Origin: Hymenobacter baengnokdamensis
Lineage (GTDB): Bacteria > Bacteroidota > Bacteroidia > Cytophagales > Hymenobacteraceae
Assembly (NCBI RefSeq): GCF_008728635.1
Contig: NZ_CP044285.1
Location: 62,001 to 126,000 of the forward strand
Direction of reading: 5' to 3'
DNA length: 64,000 nt
Shown here: positions 25,801 to 32,500 of the stretch, in pieces
How positions within the stretch are numbered: the first letter of the stretch is position 1
How the letters are laid out: each line of letters starts with the position of its first letter
Position numbers and translations under genes: made by a program
Notes under the pieces: model-generated
What the model was told of the DNA's origin: nothing
The model's database searches: none
Seen by the model: only the letters and a program-made list of their open reading frames with translations

Positions 25801-26635
25801 ACAGGGGCAGCTCCAGCCAAGCGTAAGGCAGCCCCAGATACAGCAGCACGAGCCGTAGCACCAGCGGCGTGCCCGCCAGCACTACCAGGGCCAACGCCAC
25901 CTGCCCCTGCTGCCACCAGCGGCGCACCAGCCCCAGCCAGCCCACCGTATAAAAAGCAATACCCAGCACGAGCAGTGCCAGCGGCAGCAAGCGCCCGGCT
26001 AAGGCATTACCCGGCAGCTGCACCACCGAAAACAGGTATTGCCCCTGTGTATCGACCAGGGCAGCCACCAGCCCGTTGGCGGCGTTGGGCTGCACCGGCG
26101 CGGCCCGTACCTGCACCTCCATCCCTTGCAGCAGGGCCGGCGCGGCTCCCTCACGCAAGTAGCGGTTGCTAATGCCGTAGTGCCGGGCCAGGGGCACGTA
26201 AACCAGCACCACCACCGGCCCCAGGGCCCGGCGCACTACTAAAAACTCGCCCAGCGTCGTTTCAGTAAGCCGCTCGGCCCGGGGGTCGGCCAGCTCCGCG
26301 CTGGTGGGCTCGGGGCCCGAGGCCGACCAGCCGGCTATCTGCCCATTCACGGCCACAAAGGTCGGGTAAGAGCACTCCGTCAGCAGGCGGCTGAAATCGG
26401 GGGCGGCCGGAGGCTGGCACTCTAGTGCTACGCGCCCGGCCTCGCGCCCGGCCGTAGCGGCGGCCTGGTTTACCAGGTTTTGCAGGTGAGCTGCGTTGGG
26501 CGAAAGCAGGCTGTTATCCGAAAACTGCCCATAGTTATTTGCCAGCCAGCTGCCCACAAAGCTTAGCAGTGCCAGCAGCAGCAGCACCAGCGGCCAGGAG
26601 CGAGCAAACGAAAATCGAACCGGCAACAAAGACAA
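22859..26635 (-). CDS. Large multi-transmembrane sensor histidine kinase
   Basis: A 1258-residue histidine kinase. TM1 (about residues 14-32) is followed by a periplasmic segment to about 210. A block of roughly eight hydrophobic helices (about 215-475) comes next, then a second extracytoplasmic segment (about 480-740). Helices near 755 and 785, a third extracytoplasmic segment and a last helix near 975 complete the sensor part. A HAMP-like linker (RQLTAPLKLLTQRL) and coiled coil lead to the H-box HEIKNPLTPMKLSLQ, the N-box NNLLLNARQAV, the G1 box DNGAGI and the G2 box GSGIGLAVAKR. The kinase core resembles NtrY-type proteins. No response regulator lies next to it. The signal sensed is unknown. 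Its terminal gap to the next gene is about 150 bases. Confidence 0.9.
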   Translation of the reverse strand: MSLLPVRFSFARSWPLVLLLLALLSFVGSWLANNYGQFSDNSLLSPNAAHLQNLVNQAAATAGREAGRVALECQPPAAPDFSRLLTECSYPTFVAVNGQIAGWSASGPEPTSAELADPRAERLTETTLGEFLVVRRALGPVVVLVYVPLARHYGISNRYLREGAAPALLQGMEVQVRAAPVQPNAANGLVAALVDTQGQYLFSVVQLPGNALAGRLLPLALLVLGIAFYTVGWLGLVRRWWQQGQVALALVVLAGTPLVLRLVLLYLGLPYAWLELPLFDPRVYAVSGWAPSLGDLLLNGLLAVLLAGSLVLMSHHYELPARAGRAPAGRWGLPALAGFIVSLGSLYSYYCSAFSNNQLSLDITQSMQVSGFRLVLLLAVLLHTAAFVTGFYLCTELLLPDLRRLPRRLLLWGGGSLAVLLLGLGGGLHRGYLLLAGMACLYLVLARLGQLAGRPVQRGPAYLLFLLLLGLASATGAAALYGQFEHQLLLDKQRLATNLLVDNDLQGEFLLGQRLRRLASDPLVARLFTTTPVRTEAIRRRIERQYLRSYFDKYEESVDLFDPSGQPVGGEADDTLTFNQTRLLLSRTATPTDQEGVYLLKSDNSFSSRRYVAVVPVTQPAPGGIGPPAPVGTILLTLSLKQLASYSVLPELLVDQKFFQPGLAADLSYAGYAKGRLVYSEGDFDYANRLPAALLRDQRLYQNGLIVSDFHHLAMRDASGRRVVVVTTSTYSVADWFSNFSFQLLLNVLVWLLVGGAYLLLRREGWGVQFNFSARIQLLLNLGILLPLLVVSVATASQVISGYRRDLHRTYERRGRIALESLLRRRDQLTDTTARPVLQALAHNVAALTETDLNLYDSRGQLLVSSQPLIFEAGLLGPLLNPQALVELRERGLSRTLLTERAGSLSFNSLYLPVRAASVDGPSGPVLGYVGIPFFDSQKELDSKLTELFTTILNIFTLMFLVFLGLAFVATRQLTAPLKLLTQRLTRTTLTGENELLDYHSSDDEIGLLVSEYNSMLRKLEASKRELAAQEKEAAWREMARQVAHEIKNPLTPMKLSLQYLQKAISERRPNAEELIGRISQTLITQIDVLSDIATSFSTFTNLPAMRPTRLDVVAVLRHCADLFRQNDGDEKGELYLELPPDGTYTVFADESLLVRTFNNLLLNARQAVPGGRAPRQQVSLRAEGTGKIIITITDNGAGIAEEVREKIFRPNFTTKLTGSGIGLAVAKRGIEGAGGHLWFETEVGVGTTFFIELPLAG

Positions 26636-26736
26636 AGCAGAAAATTAAAGGCTAACGTGGGCAGCCCGACAAAAACCAGGCCGGCCAACTACTGCAAGCT
26701 ACTGCCGGATACCGGCTTTAGCCCAGGCCACAAGCA

Positions 26737-26778
26737 TAAAAAAACCGTTGGCCCAGCTATAAGGCCGGGCCAACGGTT
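26737..26778 (-). terminator. Intrinsic terminator at the end of the respiratory cluster
   Basis: Arms AACCGTTGGCCC-type at 26743-26754 and GGGCCAACGGTT at 26767-26778 pair fully. On the minus strand a run of seven or more T follows. It lies just after the last gene of the oxidase cluster and separates it from the histidine kinase. Confidence 0.85.
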
Positions 26779-26796
26779 GCTGCACTCAATTTCGGC

Positions 26797-27042
26797 TTAA
26801 AACTTGGCCGGCCGCTTCGGATGCGTGCGACGGTACCAGAAGAAGCCTACGGCTCCCATCAAAATGTAAGGCACCGTCATCATGTACACAATGCCTTTGT
26901 TGAGGCCTGCTACGTCGTAGTCATCTTTCTCAGCCCGAGCGGCTTCCACCTGGCTTTTGCACATTACGCACTGGGCGGCGGCAGGCAGTACGGTAGCCAG
27001 GGCCATAAAGCTCAGCACCAGCCCTAAAATTATTTTTTTCAT
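26797..27042 (-). CDS. Small CxxC membrane protein at the end of the oxidase cluster
   Basis: An 81-residue protein with a signal-like first helix (residues 3-23, ending AAAQ), a CVMC motif at C25-C28, an acidic middle (ARAEKDDYDVAGLNKG) and one membrane helix at about residues 52-69. A basic tail follows. The CxxC would face the periplasm after processing. The position after DUF420 and SCO-like genes suggests a part in oxidase assembly or metal handling, but no function is known to me. It is the last gene before a strong terminator. Confidence 0.75.
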   Translation of the reverse strand: MKKIILGLVLSFMALATVLPAAAQCVMCKSQVEAARAEKDDYDVAGLNKGIVYMMTVPYILMGAVGFFWYRRTHPKRPAKF

Positions 27043-27069
27043 ATATATTATTAAATTAATTAATTGACC

Positions 27070-27651
27070 TTAGACTACCGGGTAATACGGCGCAATCATG
27101 AAATATACGATGACGCCCGTTACCGAGACGTAAAGCCAAATGGGAAAGGTCCACCGGGCAATGCGCTTATGCTTGGTGTACTGGCCGGTCAGCGCGAAGT
27201 ATAAGGTAAAGAGAACCAAGGCCACCGTGACGGCGGCCAGGCTGATGTGCGTGAGCAGCAACAGAAAATAAATGGCTTTCACTGCCCCAACACCGCCAAA
27301 ATGCGTGCTCTCGACCTGCGAGTGGTAGGCGACGTAAGAAATTAAAAACAAGCCGCCCAGCGCGAAAGCCGTGCCCATGGCCGTGCGGTGTGCCAGCACG
27401 TTTTTCTGCCTGATAAAGTAAAAGCCGGTCAGTAACGCTACGGCCGTTAGCGAGTTGAGGGCGGCATTGACCGCGGGCAGCGCGTGCAGATACACATCGG
27501 CCCCCTGAATGCGGAAGATATTTTTGAAGTAAAACAGCACGGCTACCAGCAGCGGTACTACTACGCCCAGCGTCCCCAGAATAACCTTATACTTGGTATA
27601 GTCGCCGGGCTCCAGCACAGGCGGGTGTAGCTGCTCAGTCGCGGTTGTCAT
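27070..27651 (-). CDS. DUF420 family membrane protein
   Basis: A 193-residue protein with five hydrophobic helices and conserved histidines (VYLHALPAVNAALNSLTAVA, YVAYHSQVESTHFGG, LLLLTHISLAAVTVAL). The pattern matches DUF420, a family that is often encoded with haem-copper oxidases and in some Firmicutes is needed for oxidase biogenesis (CtaM). The start overlaps the 3' end of the SCO-like gene by 17 bases, consistent with coupled translation. A role in oxidase maturation here is inference. Confidence 0.87.
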   Translation of the reverse strand: MTTATEQLHPPVLEPGDYTKYKVILGTLGVVVPLLVAVLFYFKNIFRIQGADVYLHALPAVNAALNSLTAVALLTGFYFIRQKNVLAHRTAMGTAFALGGLFLISYVAYHSQVESTHFGGVGAVKAIYFLLLLTHISLAAVTVALVLFTLYFALTGQYTKHKRIARWTFPIWLYVSVTGVIVYFMIAPYYPVV

Positions 27652-28327
27652 AGCTATAAAGCAAAACGTTGAGTTCGGTAATCAGGCGCTCGACCTCGTA
27701 TTTGTCGGTGGCGTCGTAGTAGCCCCGCACATGCTGGGCTTTATCTAGCAACAACAGCCGGCCGGGCAGCAGGTTCGCGGGTTCGGTAGCGGGCCGAAAG
27801 GGAAAGTGCTCGGGCCGCAGGGCAGTTTGGCCAAACTCGTACTGCGCCAGCTGCCGCAGCGTGTCGGCCGGGGCTGCTGCAATCAGCCATTTACCGCTTA
27901 TGGTGCCGTACTGTTCGCTTAGCTTTTCAAGCTGCGCATCGGTAGCGGCAGTACTGGCGGCAGTGGGCACCAGCGTAACCATCCGCACCCGGGGTTCGGG
28001 CCGGAACCGCTCCTGAATGCGGGCCAGCACGCGAGCAGCCGGCGCACCTGCTTCGCCGGGCGCGTAAAACTGCACTACATACATGCCTTGGCCCAGCTCT
28101 GCGCTCGTCAGCGTGCGCCCGCCCACTGTGCGCAGGCGAAACGGCCGTACCCGGTGAAAAACAGTATCGCGCTGCCACCCTCCAGCCGAGGTGCGGACCG
28201 AGTCCGCCCGCTCGGGCAAGTAGGTTGGCAGCGCGTAATGATTGCGGCCAAAGCCGTATAGGAATAAGAACGCCAGCACCGGCACCAGCAACAGCAGGCC
28301 CAGCAAGATAGTCTGGCGTGGTCGCAT
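27635..28327 (-). CDS. SCO1/SenC-like protein lacking the copper-binding cysteines
   Basis: A 230-residue membrane-anchored protein (helix about residues 7-26) with a thioredoxin-fold body similar to SCO1. The strand MYVVQFYAP at about residues 82-90 is where SCO proteins have a CxxxC copper site, but here the following residues are GEAGAP; the whole protein contains no cysteine. The C-terminal part keeps the family pattern LLLLDKAQHVRGYYDATD, then a helix with EVERLITELNVLL. SCO proteins deliver copper to the CuA centre of subunit II or act as thiol reductants; neither is possible here by the usual chemistry. It may be a degenerate or scaffold version. Neighbours are subunit IV and DUF420. 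Confidence 0.85.
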   Translation of the reverse strand: MRPRQTILLGLLLLVPVLAFLFLYGFGRNHYALPTYLPERADSVRTSAGGWQRDTVFHRVRPFRLRTVGGRTLTSAELGQGMYVVQFYAPGEAGAPAARVLARIQERFRPEPRVRMVTLVPTAASTAATDAQLEKLSEQYGTISGKWLIAAAPADTLRQLAQYEFGQTALRPEHFPFRPATEPANLLPGRLLLLDKAQHVRGYYDATDKYEVERLITELNVLLYSYDNRD

Positions 28328-28333
28328 CCTGCT

Positions 28334-28690
28334 TTAGCTGCTAAACATGTGCGAAAGGACTTCGCCTACGTACGAGCCTTCCGTTACGAGGGCCACTACC
28401 AGCCACACCAGCAGCGCCGTCGGTATCAGAATCGTCCAGATAAGACTCTTTACCTCGTGTTTCAGGTGCATAAACTCTCCCACAATAAAGAAAGCCTTGA
28501 GCAGCGTCATCACGATGAAGATACTATTGCGGAACGTCCGCAGGCCCGGCGAGGTCATCGAGAAGGCAATGGCAAACTCTATTGCCGTGATAACAACCAG
28601 AATCCAGAAGGTCTTCCAAATCCAGGCGGTATTGGGCTTGGGAATTTCACCGGTAAAGGCGCTTTGTTCGGTAGCAGCGTGAGCAGACAT
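28334..28690 (-). CDS. Cytochrome c oxidase subunit IV family protein
   Basis: A 118-residue protein with three membrane helices and the prokaryotic subunit IV pattern: TFWILVVITAIEFAIAF in helix one, then IVMTLLKAFFIVGEFMHLKHE, and a third helix ending in the periplasm. It is a small accessory subunit of the haem-copper oxidase. It lies seven bases upstream of the SCO-like gene in the same transcript, and about 100 bases after subunit III with a repeat in between. Confidence 0.9.
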   Translation of the reverse strand: MSAHAATEQSAFTGEIPKPNTAWIWKTFWILVVITAIEFAIAFSMTSPGLRTFRNSIFIVMTLLKAFFIVGEFMHLKHEVKSLIWTILIPTALLVWLVVALVTEGSYVGEVLSHMFSS

Positions 28691-28696
28691 ATAGTT

Positions 28697-28787
28697 TAAA
28701 GTCAGGAGTTATGAATTAGGAGTTATGAGTCTGACTCTAGCAGTTGAAAGGCCAACTCATAACCCTTAACTCATAATTTTTAACTCA
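28697..28787. repeat. AT-rich inverted repeat between subunit III and subunit IV genes
   Basis: The left part (28697-28730) contains GGAGTTATGAATTAGGAGTT and the right part (28755-28787) its imperfect inverse, including CTCATAATTTTTAACTCA. The right part matches the copy before allE (10216-10238) at nearly every base. It abuts the subunit III stop codon. Confidence 0.65.
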
Positions 28788-28788
28788 A

Positions 28789-29574
28789 TTAAACGAGGTA
28801 GAAGAACGTGAAGACAAATACCCATACCAGGTCTACGAAGTGCCAGTAGAGGCCGATTTTCTCAATCATCTCGTAATGACCGCGCTTTTCAAAGGTGCCG
28901 TTGGTGGTAGCGATAAAGCACCATACCAGCAGGCAAACCCCCGAAAATACGTGGGTACCGTGGAAGCCGGTAATAAAGAAGAACAGGTCGCCAAACAGCG
29001 GCGGGCCGTACTGATTCATCACCAGGTTAGCACCGTGAAAGATGGTGCCATCGGCCATGCGCGTGCCCTCTTCGTGGCCACCGATAAAGTGGGTCCACTC
29101 AATGGCCTGGCTGCAGAGAAACATGCTGCCAAACAAAATGGTCCACAACAGCCACTTCTGCACATCAGCCTTGTCCATCCGGTGGCCGGCCTCTACGGCC
29201 AGTACCATCGTTACGGAGCTGAAAATAAGAATCATGGTCATCAGCGCCACGAACGCCAGCGGCAGGTCTACGCCATGCATACCGGGAAAGGCATTAAATA
29301 CCTTTTCCGGGATTGGCCAATGCGCGGTGCTAAAGAAAAAGTCCTTTGCCTGCCCCGTGAATACCCCGTGCTTGTGGCGAATGAGGCCGTAGGCCGTCAG
29401 AAATGCGCCGAAAGTGAAGGTATCCGAGAGCAGGAAAATCCACATCATCAGCTTGCCGTAGCTTGCCTTGAAGGGTTCATTGCCGCCGTCCCAGGTGCCG
29501 GTGCGGGGGGCATCGACGTAGGCGGCAGAGGCAGCGGTGGGCTGCAAAGTAGTGGAGTGGGCCATAACGGACAA
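28789..29574 (-). CDS. Cytochrome c oxidase subunit III (first copy in sequence order)
   Basis: A 261-residue haem-copper oxidase subunit III with seven predicted helices. Family motifs are visible: KLMMWIFLLSDTFTFGAFL in the first helix, TGFHGTHVFSGVCLL near residue 205 and the final WHFVDLVWVFVFTFFYLV. It is longer than its neighbour at 29610-30200 by an extra segment around residues 70-110 and a hydrophilic loop (EEGTRMADGTIFHGA). It is one of two adjacent subunit III proteins; both may be present in the oxidase, as is common in Bacteroidota. Confidence 0.92.
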   Translation of the reverse strand: MSVMAHSTTLQPTAASAAYVDAPRTGTWDGGNEPFKASYGKLMMWIFLLSDTFTFGAFLTAYGLIRHKHGVFTGQAKDFFFSTAHWPIPEKVFNAFPGMHGVDLPLAFVALMTMILIFSSVTMVLAVEAGHRMDKADVQKWLLWTILFGSMFLCSQAIEWTHFIGGHEEGTRMADGTIFHGANLVMNQYGPPLFGDLFFFITGFHGTHVFSGVCLLVWCFIATTNGTFEKRGHYEMIEKIGLYWHFVDLVWVFVFTFFYLV

Positions 29575-29609
29575 CAGATGGACAGGCGGGCTTTACGCCA
29601 AATTCCCGT

Positions 29610-30200
29610 TTAGTGGTTCAAAAGTAGGAACAAATACAGGTACAGCCAAAGCCCGCCCAGGAAGTGCCAGTATAAGGTAGCGTTACCAATCGAAAGCATT
29701 GCGCGCGAATGCACCTGATAATTAAGGCTTCGCTTCAAAACTACGGCCACAAAAATGAGGCCCGTGATAAGGTGGAAAGCGTGTACGCCCATCAATACAT
29801 ACACGAAAGAACCCGACGGATTGGCATCGGCCCCGCCGAAGAAGGTGTGGCCGGCCACCAGGTCGCCCCACGAGTGAACCTGCCCAAACAAAAATACTAT
29901 GCCCAGCACCATCGTCAGCAGCAGCCCCAGGTGCGTGCGCTTCACCTCGTCGTGCTTGGCCGAATAGTAAGCCCACTGCATAGCCGCGCTGCTGAGCGCA
30001 ATGACGACGGAATTGAAGAGCAAGCTTACGGGCAGGTCAAACTCGCGCCAGTTGCCTTCATCACGCCGCACTATATAGCCGCTGGTGAAAGCGGCAAACA
30101 TCATTACAATGCTGAAAATAAGCAGAACGAGGAGTACCCGCTTGGGGTGCCAGCCCAGGCCCAGCTCCTTATCCGCATAAATTGCTTCGGAAGTCTTCAT
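29610..30200 (-). CDS. Cytochrome c oxidase subunit III-like protein (second)
   Basis: A 196-residue subunit III family protein with five helices, containing FAAFTSGYIVRRDEGNW, VYVLMGVHAFHLITGLIFV and the final YWHFLGGLWLYLYLFLLL. A longer frame begins at 30290, but the ATG at 30200 (MKTSEAIYADKEL) is chosen because the added residues look non-coding and the relatives start near there. It lies directly downstream of the haem O synthase gene and upstream of the longer subunit III. Confidence 0.9.
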   Translation of the reverse strand: MKTSEAIYADKELGLGWHPKRVLLVLLIFSIVMMFAAFTSGYIVRRDEGNWREFDLPVSLLFNSVVIALSSAAMQWAYYSAKHDEVKRTHLGLLLTMVLGIVFLFGQVHSWGDLVAGHTFFGGADANPSGSFVYVLMGVHAFHLITGLIFVAVVLKRSLNYQVHSRAMLSIGNATLYWHFLGGLWLYLYLFLLLNH

Positions 30201-30297
30201 GTTATAATGAGTAAATAAGTAGTAGCTCTCGGTTGCCAACCGGCCTGTTGTCCGTTGGCTTACTAACAACTGACAACAAAAAACTGGCAACTATAAA

Positions 30298-31149
30298 TCA
30301 AACTTTATCTAAAAGCAGCGCAATCTGCACAATGGGCAGGTAGAGAAACGACGCAAACATGATACTCAGCGCGGCCTTACGGTCCTGGGTGCGCATCAGG
30401 CGCACCGTAAGCAGCGTAAACAGTACTCCGCACACCAGCGCCACCACCGCCGACGTACGGCCCGAGATACCCAGCACGAGCGGCAGCAGCGACACCGGAA
30501 TCAGCAGCACCGTGTAGGTCATTATCTGAAATGCCGTGCGCAGGTCGCGCTCGCCCGGTGTAGGAAGCATCTTGAAGCCGGCCCGCTTATAGTCGTCATC
30601 AGCCACCCAGGCAATGGCCCAGAAGTGCGGAAACTGCCACATAAACTGAATACCGAACAGCACCCAGGCAGCTTCCCCTATATAGCCGGTAGCTGCTACC
30701 CAGCCAATGAGCGGCGGCAGTCCCCCCGGAATCGCTCCTACGGCCACGCACACCGGCGATACCGTTTTGAGCGGCGTGTATATAAACCCGTAAAGAATCA
30801 GCGATAGCAGCGAGAGAGCCGCCGAGAGTGGGTTAAAATAATACGCCAGCATACCCAGCCCTACCACGGCCAGCAGAACGCAAAATACCCAGGCTTCGGT
30901 GGGCGAGAGGCGGCCAGTGGGCAGGGGCCGGTTCTCGGTACGGCGCATCAGCTTATCAAGGTCTTTCTCGAATATCTGGTTGATGATATTGGCCGCGCCC
31001 GTTACGAGCAGGCCGCCCAGCAGTACCAGCAGCGCCCGCCCCCAGCTTGGTGTAGCCGACCCCAACAGGTAACCCAGCGCGCTGGAAAACGCAACCGTAA
31101 AGGATAGCCGAAACTTGATGAGCTGAAAATAGGCGCGGGCCTTCGTCAT
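30298..31149 (-). CDS. ctaB: Haem O synthase (protoheme IX farnesyltransferase)
   Basis: A 283-residue UbiA-type prenyltransferase that adds a farnesyl group to haem B, giving haem O. The conserved motif NIINQIFEKDLDKLMRRTEN, followed by RPLPTGRLSP, lies at about residues 59-85. A second polar loop reads ADDDYKRAGFKMLP. About eight membrane helices are present. Also called cyoE or COX10. It stands between haem A synthase and the subunit III genes; a TACCTTTG box 22 bases before the start could give an additional internal promoter. Confidence 0.94.
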   Translation of the reverse strand: MTKARAYFQLIKFRLSFTVAFSSALGYLLGSATPSWGRALLVLLGGLLVTGAANIINQIFEKDLDKLMRRTENRPLPTGRLSPTEAWVFCVLLAVVGLGMLAYYFNPLSAALSLLSLILYGFIYTPLKTVSPVCVAVGAIPGGLPPLIGWVAATGYIGEAAWVLFGIQFMWQFPHFWAIAWVADDDYKRAGFKMLPTPGERDLRTAFQIMTYTVLLIPVSLLPLVLGISGRTSAVVALVCGVLFTLLTVRLMRTQDRKAALSIMFASFLYLPIVQIALLLDKV

Positions 31150-31171
31150 TAACCAGATAAAATTACCGCTG

Positions 31172-31179
31172 CAAAGGTA
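31172..31179 (-). promoter_or_regulatory. Putative internal -7 box before haem O synthase
   Basis: The minus strand reads TACCTTTG, a full match to TAnnTTTG. No TTTG is seen at the -33 spacing, so it may be weak or fortuitous. Confidence 0.35.
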
Positions 31180-31205
31180 CGCCCTACCGGGGCTAGGGCG
31201 GGTAC

Positions 31206-32339
31206 TTAGTTCGCTTCTTGTAGGGGCGGTGCTCCGGCAAACGCCCCTACCCGCACCAGCCGCCGCAGAGCCAGCAGCGTCAAAAACTGAGTACCAAAGA
31301 GCAGGGTTGCCAGGGTCAGGTGTATGGGCTGCACAAAAGCGGGCAGCGCGAAATAAGCCAGCGTAATGCCCGCCACCAGTTCCAGCCCTAACAGGACCCC
31401 GGTAGCCGCTACCAGTTGCCGCAGCCCCGCAGTATCCAGCTGCCAGAGCTGGAAGCCAATATACACGTTGGCCAGCACCAGGATGGCCGAGAGTGTACGA
31501 TGCGCCTCAAAAACGCTACCCAGCGCCTCAATCCAGGTACTACGATGCCCGTAGCCAGCCGCCGATGCAATCCGGTCTATCTCCTCGCGCACCTGCGTAC
31601 CTAGTATTATCTGTACGAAGGTGAGTAGCAGCGCACCCCACATCAGCCAGCGCAGGCCAGTGGCAGTGGCCAGCGCTTCGTCTTCCTCGCCCCCTAGGGT
31701 TTCCAGCTCCAGTTGGCGGTCAAGCTCGGCTTCGGCCCCGCCCCAGCGGGCCCGGTGTGCCGCATACAGCAGCATAGCCACAATCAACAGCGCCAGCCCC
31801 ATATGAATTGTCACCATCACGGGCAGCAGGTTGGTCGACACTACCAGCGACCCCAGCCAACCCTGAAAGCCGGTAAGCACCCACGCTCCTACTGCCAGCC
31901 CCACCACCGGCCGGTCACGGCGCCAGTATGGCAGCGCTACTACGGCAGTTACAAACACAAAAATGCCAATGAGTGCCCCCAGCAGACGGTTCAAGTATTC
32001 AATCCACGTTTTAACAGCATTAAAATCCGTTTCTATATACTGAGTTGGATGGGCAAATATTTCTCCTGCTACCTGCCCAAATCCCATACTCGCCAGTGTG
32101 CGCGCCAGTTTCTGGTTTTTAGCTACCCGCTGGGCAGTATACACCTGCTTATAACCAGGGGGTAGCTGGCTGGCCTCCGTAGGTGGCACCCACTGCCCAA
32201 AGCACTTGGGCCAATCAGGGCAACCCATACCCGAGCCGGTTGCCCGCACTACGCCCCCTACCAGAATCAGCAGGTAGATACTTATCACCGTCAGGACGCT
32301 CCAAAAACGGAAGCGCCGCACAAACTTCAATTCCTTCAT
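31206..32339 (-). CDS. ctaA: Haem A synthase (COX15/CtaA family)
   Basis: A 377-residue COX15/CtaA protein that oxidises haem O to haem A for the oxidase. Eight membrane helices are predicted. Motifs include LVGGVVRATGSGMGCPDWPKC near the N-terminus, LNRLLGALIGIFVFVTA, a His-containing TIHMGLALLIVAMLLYAAH, FEAHRTLSAILVLANV and the late IHLTLATLLFGTQFL. A hydrophilic acidic loop (about residues 203-225, including GGEEDEALATA) is present in the middle. The gene is followed by ctaB and preceded, after a terminator, by ctaD. Confidence 0.94.
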   Translation of the reverse strand: MKELKFVRRFRFWSVLTVISIYLLILVGGVVRATGSGMGCPDWPKCFGQWVPPTEASQLPPGYKQVYTAQRVAKNQKLARTLASMGFGQVAGEIFAHPTQYIETDFNAVKTWIEYLNRLLGALIGIFVFVTAVVALPYWRRDRPVVGLAVGAWVLTGFQGWLGSLVVSTNLLPVMVTIHMGLALLIVAMLLYAAHRARWGGAEAELDRQLELETLGGEEDEALATATGLRWLMWGALLLTFVQIILGTQVREEIDRIASAAGYGHRSTWIEALGSVFEAHRTLSAILVLANVYIGFQLWQLDTAGLRQLVAATGVLLGLELVAGITLAYFALPAFVQPIHLTLATLLFGTQFLTLLALRRLVRVGAFAGAPPLQEAN

Positions 32340-32400
32340 AGTATGAGGTGCTACGATTGCCAGGCAGTTCCAAGTACATAAATTGCTTGCAGCCAGCTAC

Positions 32401-32446
32401 AAAATCTGTGAAATCCGCTAAAACCCACGCTAATCCGTGGTCAAAA
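32401..32446. repeat. Possible dispersed intergenic repeat unit
   Basis: The segment holds ATCTGTGAAATCCGCT and CTAATCCGTGGTC. I recall such TCTGTGAAATCCG/AATCCGTGG strings as frequent between genes in Bacteroidota. No second copy was found in this window, so the call rests on memory and is tentative. Confidence 0.3.
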
Positions 32447-32479
32447 AGAAACGGGCCGCCGGGATGCGGCGGCCCGTTC
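32441..32479 (-). terminator. Intrinsic terminator after ctaD
   Basis: Arms AACGGGCCGCC at 32450-32460 and GGCGGCCCGTT at 32468-32478 pair perfectly around a seven-base loop. On the minus strand TTTCTTTTT follows. It divides the respiratory cluster into an ActA-to-CtaD part and a CtaA-to-CxxC part, at least for some transcripts. Confidence 0.85.
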
Positions 32480-32500
32480 AGGCAAAGTCATGCTTGCAGG

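Noticed and set aside
17593-26635. A defence island around the toxin-antitoxin pair
   Set aside because: The neighbours are purine catabolism, an outer-membrane barrel and a histidine kinase; no nuclease, helicase or other defence gene lies beside the pair.
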